Part shown: positions 19,440 through 27,198 of the stretch, piece after piece
Numbering within the stretch: the first letter of the stretch is position 1
How the letters are laid out: each line of letters starts with the position of its first letter
Source of the DNA: 20CM-2-55-15 sp963738025
Lineage (GTDB): Bacteria > Acidobacteriota > Terriglobia > 20CM-2-55-15
Length of the DNA stretch: 64,000 nucleotides
Assembly (NCBI GenBank): GCA_963738025.1
Contig: CAVTWA010000001.1
Span: 310,001-374,000, forward strand
Reading direction: 5' to 3'
Position numbers and translations under genes: made by a program
Notes under the pieces: model-generated
What the model saw: the letters and a program-made list of their open reading frames with translations, nothing else
Database searches by the model: none
Told to the model about the DNA's origin: nothing

Positions 19440-19480
19440 GTAAGTACTCACTTACCTCCGTAGAGTAAGTACTTACTTAC
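19440..19480. promoter_or_regulatory. paired 16-bp TetR-type operator
   Basis: Two copies of GTAAGT-N4-ACTTAC lie at 19440-19455 and 19465-19480, 25 bp centre to centre (about two and a half helical turns). They begin two bases upstream of the TetR ATG. Both half-sites are exact in both copies. Such pairs are the normal target of two TetR dimers; binding by this particular regulator is inferred from position. Confidence 0.82.
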
Positions 19481-19514
19481 ACGATTCTGCCCAGGTTTTC
19501 AAGGAGAAAGCCGC

Positions 19515-19910
19515 CTACAATGCGCTCGAAATCGGCGGATGGTAAATCAGCTGGATCAGCAAACCGTCAGGATCGCGGAAATAAAAGGATCTCGCCCCGT
19601 CCCGATGTGTTTTGGGTTCGGCAGCGAGCTGGATGCCATGGGCGCGGATACGATCCGCCCAGGTATCCACATCCGTCATCTGTCGCACCACAAACCCAAT
19701 ATGGTGCAATGTCTGGGTTTGGCCCGGTTCTGCCCCCGCAGGCAGCTTATGCAAGGCGAGATTGTCGCTCCCGGAAGTGAGGTAGGCGTTATCCTCGTCG
19801 GGCATCCATTCGACCTGCATACCCAGAACCGTGGAATAAAACTTCAGGGATTTCCGGACATCACGGACGTTCAGAGCTATATGCCGCAGGCCCATAAATA
19901 GAGGGTCCAT
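19515..19910 (-). CDS. VOC (glyoxalase/dioxygenase superfamily) protein
   Basis: 131 residues with two beta-alpha-beta-beta-beta modules. Module 1 starts 'LRHIALNVRDVRKSLKFYST' (about 7-26) and module 2 'LHHIGFVVRQMTDVDTWADR' (about 69-88). Histidines at the first strand of each module are the usual metal ligands. The last strand reads 'RDPDGLLIQLIY', with Gln where many glyoxalases have Glu, so the metal site and reaction are uncertain. It is transcribed away from the AlkZ-fold gene across a 106-bp gap that contains a perfect dyad. It may be a detoxification or resistance enzyme, but the substrate is unknown. Confidence 0.82.
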   Translation of the reverse strand: MDPLFMGLRHIALNVRDVRKSLKFYSTVLGMQVEWMPDEDNAYLTSGSDNLALHKLPAGAEPGQTQTLHHIGFVVRQMTDVDTWADRIRAHGIQLAAEPKTHRDGARSFYFRDPDGLLIQLIYHPPISSAL

Positions 19911-19940
19911 TGACTAAACTCCGTACAAAACCTACAATCA

Positions 19941-19965
19941 CTACACTTGTCCGGCCGAAGTGTAG
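19941..19965. promoter_or_regulatory. 8-N9-8 dyad in a divergent intergenic region
   Basis: CTACACTT-N9-AAGTGTAG is a perfect 25-bp dyad between the divergent VOC (minus) and AlkZ-fold (plus) genes. Symmetry and position suggest a binding site for a dimeric regulator of one or both. No regulator gene is adjacent. Confidence 0.5.
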
Positions 19966-20016
19966 CATAAGGGGGAGCGCTGGACTGGATCACGATATTG
20001 AAACATTTGCCTTTGT

Positions 20017-21294
20017 ATGACCAGTTCTAAGGTCAAAAAGCCTCTTTCGCTAGAGCAGCTCAATTCTTGGCGGATGCACCGCCAGTTCCTCGACCATTCC
20101 TATCCTTCGAAGAACGTATTAGATCTTATCCGTTCGATCGGATGGATCTACTCTCCGGGCTGTTCCACGCCATATTTGAGCATCTGGGCACGAACGCCTT
20201 CCGTTAAAGCAGACGATCTCCATAAGCTTGTTTTCGAAGATCATAAGCTGGTGCAGCTCGAGACATTGCGGGGTTGTACAATGCTGGTGCCGCGCGAGCA
20301 GGCCAATCTTGCGCTTCGCATCCGGCCGCACACCTTCACGGAATTGAGTAAGCAGGCTCGCCAGCAGATGCCGGTGACGGAACCGGAGATGGAAAAGCTG
20401 AAAGCAGCAGTTTTGAAGGCTTTGCATTCGGCGCCCAGAACGATGGAGCAAATCCACGCCGCTGTGCCGGCGGAATTCGTGCGCGACTTCGGTGTCGATC
20501 TCAAGCGCATCGGGCTGACCAACAGTCTCGCTCTTGCCATCAATCTTCTTAAGGAAGAAGGCAAACTTCTGAAGCAACAAGGCAAGAAGCGGCTGGATTC
20601 TACGGAATACTCTTACGTTTTGACCTCAGCGCTGCTGCCCGACGCCGATCCTTTCGATTTGCGGATGGAAGAAGCCTGCATTCAGCTGGCCACCCAATAT
20701 TTCCGCGCCGAAGCTCCGGCCCGTATCAAGGATTTCGCCTGGTGGGCGGGCATCAATGTGACGGACGCGATCAAGGGCGCCGCAGAAGTGAAGCCCAAGC
20801 TCGTCCCGATTGTCGTCGAAGGAACTAAAGACGAGTTTCTCATCAGTGAAGCCGATCTCGACGCGCTCTTAAGTTTCAAGCCGCCGGAGGCCGCGCTCAA
20901 TTTCATCCCGTATCGCGATACTTACCTCAAGGGACAGCGTGAAGTTGTCAACCGATTCGTTCCCGCCGAGCATGCCGACAAGCCGTTCTCTCGTTGGAAG
21001 GGCAAACTGATTAATGACCCCCTCGCAACGATTATCTTGAACGGCGGTGTTGTCGGAGTCTGGGAGTGGAACGAAGACGATGAAGAAGTTGATCTGCTAC
21101 TCTTTGATTCCAGCATTCCGAAATCTGTGGAAAAAGCGATCCATAAGCGCGCCGGCGAGCTGGCGGCTTTTATTCGCTCTCATCTCGGCGACGTGCGGTT
21201 GCAGGGCTCCGAACTGGGCCCGCACCAAATGACGGGAATCCACGATTTGAAAGAATTCTGGGGCAAAGGAGCGCAGGTCGATGTTCGAGTGTGA
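20017..21294 (+). CDS. winged-helix AlkZ/YcaQ-fold (HTH_42) protein
   Basis: 425 residues. The sequence follows the tandem winged-helix fold of the AlkZ/AlkX DNA glycosylase family: 'LSLEQLNSWRMHRQFL' at the start, 'LETLRGCTMLVPREQANLAL' near 88, 'EAPARIKDFAWWAGI' near 233 and a terminal beta domain with 'GVVGVWEWN'. Characterised members remove alkylated or cross-linked bases using a QxQ/QxD motif after the first helix bundle. Here the equivalent stretch reads 'IYSPGCSTPYLSIWAR', without those glutamines, so glycosylase activity is doubtful. No strong ribosome binding site is seen. The stop overlaps the next small gene by 14 nt. Confidence 0.75.
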   Translation: MTSSKVKKPLSLEQLNSWRMHRQFLDHSYPSKNVLDLIRSIGWIYSPGCSTPYLSIWARTPSVKADDLHKLVFEDHKLVQLETLRGCTMLVPREQANLALRIRPHTFTELSKQARQQMPVTEPEMEKLKAAVLKALHSAPRTMEQIHAAVPAEFVRDFGVDLKRIGLTNSLALAINLLKEEGKLLKQQGKKRLDSTEYSYVLTSALLPDADPFDLRMEEACIQLATQYFRAEAPARIKDFAWWAGINVTDAIKGAAEVKPKLVPIVVEGTKDEFLISEADLDALLSFKPPEAALNFIPYRDTYLKGQREVVNRFVPAEHADKPFSRWKGKLINDPLATIILNGGVVGVWEWNEDDEEVDLLLFDSSIPKSVEKAIHKRAGELAAFIRSHLGDVRLQGSELGPHQMTGIHDLKEFWGKGAQVDVRV

Positions 21295-21559
21295 GATCAG
21301 CGCCGTCGAAGCGAATTACTGGTGGCGGCGAACCACTCCCGCTGGCGCTCTCCTCAACAAACTCATGTTTCTCTTCATCGTTGTTCCGATCGGTCTGGTA
21401 CTGAAGAGTCTCTATAGTCTGAGTTTCGTCGTGTTTGCATTTATGGTCCCCTATGGCTTTTTCCTGCGATTTCTTGCTGTCCGGGCGGTACGCCAACATC
21501 TCGAAGAGCATCCAGAAGAGCTGGAGGAATTTGAGCAGGCCGGCATCATTTCATGCTGA
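21281..21559 (+). CDS. small membrane protein of unknown function
   Basis: 92 residues. Two hydrophobic helices (about 28-43 and 46-66) are followed by an acidic amphipathic tail, 'RQHLEEHPEELEEFEQAGI'. It begins inside the preceding AlkZ-fold gene, so it is translationally coupled to it. I do not recognise the family. Overlap, codon use like the neighbours and a membrane profile support a real gene. Confidence 0.6.
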   Translation: MFECEISAVEANYWWRRTTPAGALLNKLMFLFIVVPIGLVLKSLYSLSFVVFAFMVPYGFFLRFLAVRAVRQHLEEHPEELEEFEQAGIISC

Positions 21560-21583
21560 TCTAAGCTGTGTTAAAAGGTAGCG

Positions 21584-23431
21584 ATGGAAAAGACCCGTTA
21601 TCCAGCCGTGCTTTTCGTTGCCGCTCTCGCGGTATTATCGAGCCTGTACCTCAATTCGCTCATTGCGGTCCCCTCGTCTCGACCTGCGGCTGAAGCGGTA
21701 TCGACTCTCTCTTCATCTCACTACCTCGAGCATGTGACCTACCTTGCCAGCGACCAGATGAAGGGCAGAGGCGACGGATCACCCGAGCTGGACAAGGCGG
21801 CGGATTACATTGCCTCGCAATTCCGGCTGATGGGCCTTCGTCCCATGGGCAGTGAGTACAGTTATTTCCAGAAGTTCGAGTTGACGACCGGAGCGCAGGT
21901 CGGAAAAAACAACGAACTGGATCTGAATGGAAATTCGCTGAAGATCAACGACGAATTCGTTCCAATCACTTTTTCGAACACCGCTCAGGCGGCGGGTTCG
22001 CTTGTCTTTGCCGGATTTGGCATCACTGCTCCAGAATTGCATTACGACGATTATCAGGGAGTGGATGCACACGGAAAAATAGTAGTCGTCTTGCGGCACG
22101 AGCCTCAGGAGTCCGATCCGAAGAGTCCCTTCGATGGCACGAATTTCACAACCCACGCCTCATTCATCAACAAAGCCATAAATGCCAAGCAGCACGGCGC
22201 CTCCGGCATCGTTTTCATTACCGATCTCATCCATGAGAACGAAGAGGTGGGAAGCGCAACGCGCACCGAAGAGACCGACGACCTGGGTATACCCGCAGTT
22301 CACGCCAAACGCCAACCGTTCCTCAACCTGTTCAAACAGGCAGGTAAGGATATCGGCGCTATCGAGAAAAAAATCGACACGGACCTGAGGCCGGAATCGT
22401 TTGAATTGCCGGTCCATGTGGTCCTAGCCACTGAAATTATCCGTACCCGTAAGACGGTTGAAAACGTCGTCGCCGCCGTCACCGGTTCGGATCCTGCCTT
22501 GCGCAATGAATGGCTCGTCATCGGTGCTCACTACGATCATCTTGGATTGGGTGACCGGAACTCGCTGGCTCCTTCCCAGATCGGTCAGATCCATCACGGC
22601 GCCGATGACAATGCTTCAGGCACCGCCGGAGTCATTGAACTGGCCAAACTGGCAGTAAAGAACAGAGCGGACTTCAAGCGGTCGGTTCTGTTTATTACCT
22701 TCGCCGGTGAAGAGTTGGGCTTGTTGGGTTCATCCAATTTCGTGAACCATCCGACGATTCCCCTGAAGAACGTCGTGGCAATGATCAACATGGATATGAT
22801 CGGACGCTTGAACAACGATAAGCTTTTCATTGGCGGTGTCGGCACCTCGCCTCAATTCAAGCCATTGCTGGAAGACCTCAAGAAATCCGTCGCCCTGCAA
22901 ATTGAATATTCCGATTCGGGATATGGCGCGAGCGATCACACCTCCTTTAACGCCAAAAAAATCCCGGTGCTGTTTTTCTTTTCGGGATTGCACACCGATT
23001 ATCACAAGCCGTCGGATACGGCGGACAAGATCAATGCGCCAGGCGCCGTCAAGGTTCTCTCGCTGGTTTATATGACCATGGACAAGCTGGCAGCGAATCC
23101 CGGCCGCTTGGAGTATACGGAAGTACAGGAACCTAAAACGCCTGCTTCCGGAAGTGGCGGAGGCTACGGCCCGTACTTCGGTTCGGTTCCGGATTTTCGC
23201 GATGATCTGAAAGGTGTTCTCTTCGCCGACGTTCAGAACAACAGCCCTGCGGCGAAGGCAGGTTTGAAGCAAGGCGATCTGATGGTCGAATTCGATGGCA
23301 AGCCGATCCAGAATCTGTATGACTTCACCTATGCGCTGCGGGCTAAAAAACCGGGCGATGTGGTTGAAGTCGCGGTGAAGCGTAACGGACAAGACCTAAA
23401 GGTGAACGTCACGCTGGAAGCCAGAAAGTGA
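21584..23431 (+). CDS. M28-family zinc aminopeptidase with PA insert and C-terminal PDZ domain
   Basis: 615 residues with an N-terminal signal or anchor (about 5-27). A protease-associated insert covers about 125-260. The M28 core carries the five zinc-site segments: 'IGAHYDHLGLGD' (about 313), HHGADDNASG (about 336), GEELGLLGS (about 374), 'INMDMIGR' (about 400) and 'GASDHTSF' (about 447). A PDZ domain fills about 543-615 ('NSPAAKAGLKQGDLMVEFDG'). It should be exported and trim peptides. It is followed 13 nt later by a TolB-like propeller in the same direction, probably one operon ending with the zinc-ribbon gene. Confidence 0.93.
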   Translation: MEKTRYPAVLFVAALAVLSSLYLNSLIAVPSSRPAAEAVSTLSSSHYLEHVTYLASDQMKGRGDGSPELDKAADYIASQFRLMGLRPMGSEYSYFQKFELTTGAQVGKNNELDLNGNSLKINDEFVPITFSNTAQAAGSLVFAGFGITAPELHYDDYQGVDAHGKIVVVLRHEPQESDPKSPFDGTNFTTHASFINKAINAKQHGASGIVFITDLIHENEEVGSATRTEETDDLGIPAVHAKRQPFLNLFKQAGKDIGAIEKKIDTDLRPESFELPVHVVLATEIIRTRKTVENVVAAVTGSDPALRNEWLVIGAHYDHLGLGDRNSLAPSQIGQIHHGADDNASGTAGVIELAKLAVKNRADFKRSVLFITFAGEELGLLGSSNFVNHPTIPLKNVVAMINMDMIGRLNNDKLFIGGVGTSPQFKPLLEDLKKSVALQIEYSDSGYGASDHTSFNAKKIPVLFFFSGLHTDYHKPSDTADKINAPGAVKVLSLVYMTMDKLAANPGRLEYTEVQEPKTPASGSGGGYGPYFGSVPDFRDDLKGVLFADVQNNSPAAKAGLKQGDLMVEFDGKPIQNLYDFTYALRAKKPGDVVEVAVKRNGQDLKVNVTLEARK

Positions 23432-23444
23432 ATCAGGAGTAACT

Positions 23445-24515
23445 ATGAACTTAACGCGTATCTTCAGTTGCGCGCTCATTGGTGCGGCCCTGACCGCCGG
23501 CATCTACATTGCCCGGCCGCGGTCGATCCAGCCGCATCCGAAGGAACTGCACCTTCGTAACATCCGTCAATTGACCTTCGACGGCGACAATGCGGAAGCG
23601 TACTTTTCCTTCGATGGCCAGAAGATCATCTTCCAATCGACGCGTCAGCCCTATAAATGCGATCAGATGTTTACGATGAATCGTGATGGATCGAACGTGA
23701 AGCTCGTGAGTACCGGCAAGGGACGCACAACTTGCGGTTACTTCACGCCCGATGGACAGCGCATCATCTATGCCTCCACCCATCTCGGCGCTCCCGATTG
23801 CCCGCCGCCGGCCGATCGATCCGAAGGTTACGTCTGGCCGATTTATCCGACATACGACATCTTTTCTGCCAAAACCGACGGCACAGACCTGAAGCGGCTC
23901 ACGACGTCGGATGGCTACGATGCCGAAGGCACGATCTCTCGAGATGGTAAGAAGATCGTGTTTACTTCAGCGCGCGACGGCGATCTCGAAATTTACGACA
24001 TGAACGTCGACGGCACACAGCAGCGCCGCTTGACCAACGAACTCGGATATGACGGCGGCGCCTGGCATTCGCAAGACAGCCAATGGATTGTGTGGCGCGC
24101 CAGCAGACCCAAAACACCGGATGAGATTACGCGCTACAAAGAGCTTTTCGCGAAACATCTCGTGATGCCGACCAAACTCGAGATTATGGTCATGCGTGCC
24201 GACGGCAGCGACAAACGGCAGATCACGAACAACGGCGGAGCCAATTTCGCTCCGTATTTTCACCCCAACGGAAAACAGATCATCTTTGCATCGAACATGA
24301 ACAATCCGAATCCCCGCAGTCCGAATTTCGATCTGTATCTCGTCAATCGTGACGGTACGGGGCTCGAACAAGTGACCTTCGATGAAGGATTTGACGGCTT
24401 CCCGATGTTCACGAATGACGGCAAACATCTGATCTGGGGTTCTACGCGACGTGGCAAAACCGAAACACAGACGAACGTCTTTATCGCCGACTGGATGGAC
24501 AAGCCGTCGAGCTAG
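23445..24515 (+). CDS. exported TolB-like/PD40 beta-propeller protein
   Basis: 356 residues with an N-terminal membrane or signal helix (about 5-24). At least six WD40-like PD40 repeats follow, recognisable by 'FSFDGQKIIFQSTR', 'FTPDGQRIIYAST', 'ISRDGKKIVFTSARDGDLEI', 'FHPNGKQIIFASN' and 'FTNDGKHLIWGSTRRG'. Such propellers bind proteins or peptides outside the cytoplasm. Lying directly after the secreted M28 peptidase, it may be a substrate or partner binding module for it; this is inference. No enzymatic motif is visible. Confidence 0.85.
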   Translation: MNLTRIFSCALIGAALTAGIYIARPRSIQPHPKELHLRNIRQLTFDGDNAEAYFSFDGQKIIFQSTRQPYKCDQMFTMNRDGSNVKLVSTGKGRTTCGYFTPDGQRIIYASTHLGAPDCPPPADRSEGYVWPIYPTYDIFSAKTDGTDLKRLTTSDGYDAEGTISRDGKKIVFTSARDGDLEIYDMNVDGTQQRRLTNELGYDGGAWHSQDSQWIVWRASRPKTPDEITRYKELFAKHLVMPTKLEIMVMRADGSDKRQITNNGGANFAPYFHPNGKQIIFASNMNNPNPRSPNFDLYLVNRDGTGLEQVTFDEGFDGFPMFTNDGKHLIWGSTRRGKTETQTNVFIADWMDKPSS

Positions 24516-24529
24516 CTGGGAGGTGAACG

Positions 24530-24760
24530 ATGCCTTTATTTGAATATCTTTGCCGCGACTGCGGCCGGCCCTTTGAAAAGATCGTGCCGCGGTATGACTC
24601 GCAGGCGAACTGCAGCCATTGCGACAGCAAGAACGTCGAGAAGCAACTCTCCGTGTTTGCCGTCGCCGGCAGCACCAACTCGGACTCTTCCATGAGCGAA
24701 GCCCCCGGCTGCGGCCGGTGCGGCGCTGCCCAGCCCGGCGCGTGCGGCATGATGGATTGA
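24530..24760 (+). CDS. FmdB-type zinc-ribbon protein
   Basis: 76 residues starting MPLFEYLCRDCGRPFEKIV with CxxC pairs at about 8/11 and 28/31, the FmdB/CxxC_CXXC_SSSS zinc ribbon. The tail is Gly/Cys/Ala-rich ('GCGRCGAAQPGACGMMD'). The role of this small family is poorly known. A GGGAGGTG ribosome binding site is seven bases ahead. It ends the M28-propeller cluster; a short 'ttcgtttaattcgttcaattcg' repeat follows the stop. Confidence 0.85.
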   Translation: MPLFEYLCRDCGRPFEKIVPRYDSQANCSHCDSKNVEKQLSVFAVAGSTNSDSSMSEAPGCGRCGAAQPGACGMMD

Positions 24761-24786
24761 TTCGTTTAATTCGTTCAATTCGCGGC

Positions 24787-25768
24787 TTATCCTGTCCCCT
24801 GCAACGACGTGATGGCCGTCACATCGATGATGTCATCCTCGGAACAGCCGCGCGAGAGATCATTGGCGGGCTTCGCCAGACCCTGCAGAATCGGACCGAT
24901 TGCGCGCGCTCCGGCAAGCCTCTCCGTCAGCTTGTACGCAATATTTCCCGATTGCAGATCCGGAAATATCAGCGTGTTGGCGCGGCCTTTCACATTGCTG
25001 GTCGGCGCTTTCGACTGCGCGACCTCAGGAACAATCGCCGAATCCACCTGAAGCTCGCCATCGACGATCAACTCGGGTGCCCGCGCTTTCACAGTGGCCA
25101 CCGCTTCCTGAATCCGGTCCACCAGCGGGTGCGCCGCACTGCCTTTCGTGGAAAATGACAGGAACGCGACCCGTGGCTCGGCCTGCAAAAAGATGCGAGC
25201 GTTTCGTGCTGCATCAATGGCGATATCCGATAGCTGGCTGACACTGGGGACGGGAACGACGGCGCAATCCGCAAAGACGTAGCTCATCGGGTTGAGCACC
25301 ATCAGAAAGAAACTGGATACCGTTTTTGACGTGGCGCTCAGTCCGATGCACTGGATTGCCGCGCGCACCGTATCGGCTGTTGTCGTCGCCGCGCCGCCAA
25401 CAAAGCCCTGGGCATCGCCCGCGCGCACCATTGCCGCGGCAAAATACAGCGGATTCTCCAGCCGCTTCATGGCTTCCATCTCGGTGACGCCCCTCGATCT
25501 TCCAATCCGGCAGCAGTAATTGCACGTAACGCTGAACAAGTGAAACCGTCGTCGGATCGACAATTTCCACATGCGACAGACTGACGCCGAATTCCCGGGC
25601 TCTGGCCTCAACCGATGCGGGCGCGCCAATCAGCACGGGTTTAGCAAGGCGCATCTTGACCATGCGCTCCGCAGCACGCAGGACGCGAGCGTCCGTTGCT
25701 TCAGGATATACGATCCGTCTGGGTTCGTTCGCCGCCCGTGCGCGTAGCTGCGTCAGCAGATCAGACAT
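24787..25768 (-). CDS. pta: phosphate acetyltransferase (frameshifted)
   Basis: Two overlapping frames together give one short-form Pta of about 327 residues. The first (from ATG 25768) starts MSDLLTQLRARAANEPRRIV and runs to 'LLLPDWKIEG'. The second continues 'GVTEMEAMKRLENPLYFAAA', 'GFVGGAATTTADTVRAAIQC', 'FADCAVVPVPSVSQLSDIA' and 'DLSRGCSEDDIIDVTAITSL'. The join is a CCCC run at 25490-25493; removing one base restores DWKIEGVTEMEAM. Pta interconverts acetyl-CoA and acetyl phosphate. No ackA is in the window; acs lies 21 kb away. One indel in a homopolymer, with both halves fully conserved, argues for a sequence error, but a recent pseudogene cannot be excluded. Confidence 0.85.
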
Positions 25769-25773
25769 CGATT

Positions 25774-27198
25774 TTATCTGGAGGTGGGGACGACGGTCGG
25801 CCGCTCGCGCTTCTTCTTGATCTCGATGCCGTGGCGTTTGATTTTTTGATTCAGAGTCGACAGCGGAATCTTGAAATTGTCCGCAGCGTCGGTCTGGCTC
25901 CAGCCAGTCTGTTCCAGCATTTCGATAATCACGCGCCGCTCGAACGAGTCGATGACTTCGAACAGCGAGGTGTTTTTCGCCAGCGGAAATGAGGATAGCG
26001 TTGCAAAGCGCGACGAAGGAGATATAACCGAATCAGGCAAAAGGTCGCGCCCGATGATCTCATCCTGAGACAGGACCACCGCTCGTTCGACGACATTTTC
26101 CAGTTCCCGGACGTTTCCAGGCCAGTAATAGTCCATGAGGACTTTCAGGGCTTCCGAGCTGAACCGGTAAGGCGGCTTGGCGTTTTCTTCGCAATATTTC
26201 CGGGTGAAGAACTCCACCAGGGCTGGAATGTCTTCTTTGCGTTCACGAAGCGGTGGAAGCTGAATGTTGATCACATTCAACCGGTAGTAGAGATCTTCGC
26301 GAAAACGCCCTTCGTCCACAAGCTTCTTCAGATCGACGTTCGTGGCAGCGATAATTCTCGCATCGACTTTGATGGTGTCCGTCGCGCCAAGCCGCATGAA
26401 CTCCTTTTCCTGGATCACGCGCAGCAGCTTGGCCTGGGTTTCCATGCTGATCGTGCCGATCTCATCGAAGAAAATCGTTCCCTGATCGGCGACCTCGAAC
26501 AGGCCCTTCTTCGACGCGATCGCGCTGGTGAACGCGCCGCGCAGGTGGCCAAAAAGCGTACTTTCGAGCAAGTCCACTGGCATGCTGCCACTGTTGACCG
26601 GAACAAACGTCCTGTCGGCGCGCGGGCTCTTCAGGTGAAGGGCCTTCGCGATGAGTTCCTTTCCAGTGCCGCTCTCGCCCTGGATAAGGATCGTGCTCCG
26701 GCTCGCGGCAACCTGCGTAACGAGATCGAGCACCTTCAAAAGCTTTTCGCTTTTTCCGATGATGTTGCTGTAACCGAATCGTTCTTTCAGCGCCCGGCGC
26801 AATTGCAGGTTTTCGCTCATCAATTGCCGCTGCTTGATCGCGTTCCTGACAATGACGACGAGTTTCTCGTTGTTCCAGGGTTTCGTAACGTAATCGAAGG
26901 ATCCTTCTTTGATCGCGGTGATGGCCGTTTCTAACGCAGCAATGGCCGTGATAATGACGACTGGAAGCGTCGGATCGATCCGCTTGATATCTTTCTGAAC
27001 CTCCATACCGGACTTGCCGGGCAGCATGAGGTCCAGCAGGACGGCGTCATAAAGGTTATCCTCGATCTTCTTGAGGCCCTCTTCGCCTGTCGTTGCCGTG
27101 TCCGTGGACAAACCTTCGGACGTGAGCAAGAGCTCGATGCTTTCGCGAATTTCCTCCTCATCATCGATGATGAGAACGTTTCCCTTCCGTTTAGACAT
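25774..27198 (-). CDS. NtrC-family sigma54 response regulator
   Basis: 474 residues. The receiver domain (about 7-120) has acidic residues at 12-13, phospho-acceptor D56 and K106-type 'TKPW'. The AAA+ domain (about 145-375) has Walker A GESGTGKE, Walker B 'GTIFFDEIG' and R-finger region 'RLNVINIQLPPLRERKEDIP'. A Fis-type HTH (about 425-465) reads 'TGWSQTDAADNFKIPLSTLN'. The sigma54-contacting loop reads GAFTSA instead of GAFTGA. It is paired with the histidine kinase upstream, whose stop overlaps its start by 8 nt. Phosphorylation should drive sigma54-dependent transcription of unknown targets. Confidence 0.93.
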   Translation of the reverse strand: MSKRKGNVLIIDDEEEIRESIELLLTSEGLSTDTATTGEEGLKKIEDNLYDAVLLDLMLPGKSGMEVQKDIKRIDPTLPVVIITAIAALETAITAIKEGSFDYVTKPWNNEKLVVIVRNAIKQRQLMSENLQLRRALKERFGYSNIIGKSEKLLKVLDLVTQVAASRSTILIQGESGTGKELIAKALHLKSPRADRTFVPVNSGSMPVDLLESTLFGHLRGAFTSAIASKKGLFEVADQGTIFFDEIGTISMETQAKLLRVIQEKEFMRLGATDTIKVDARIIAATNVDLKKLVDEGRFREDLYYRLNVINIQLPPLRERKEDIPALVEFFTRKYCEENAKPPYRFSSEALKVLMDYYWPGNVRELENVVERAVVLSQDEIIGRDLLPDSVISPSSRFATLSSFPLAKNTSLFEVIDSFERRVIIEMLEQTGWSQTDAADNFKIPLSTLNQKIKRHGIEIKKKRERPTVVPTSR

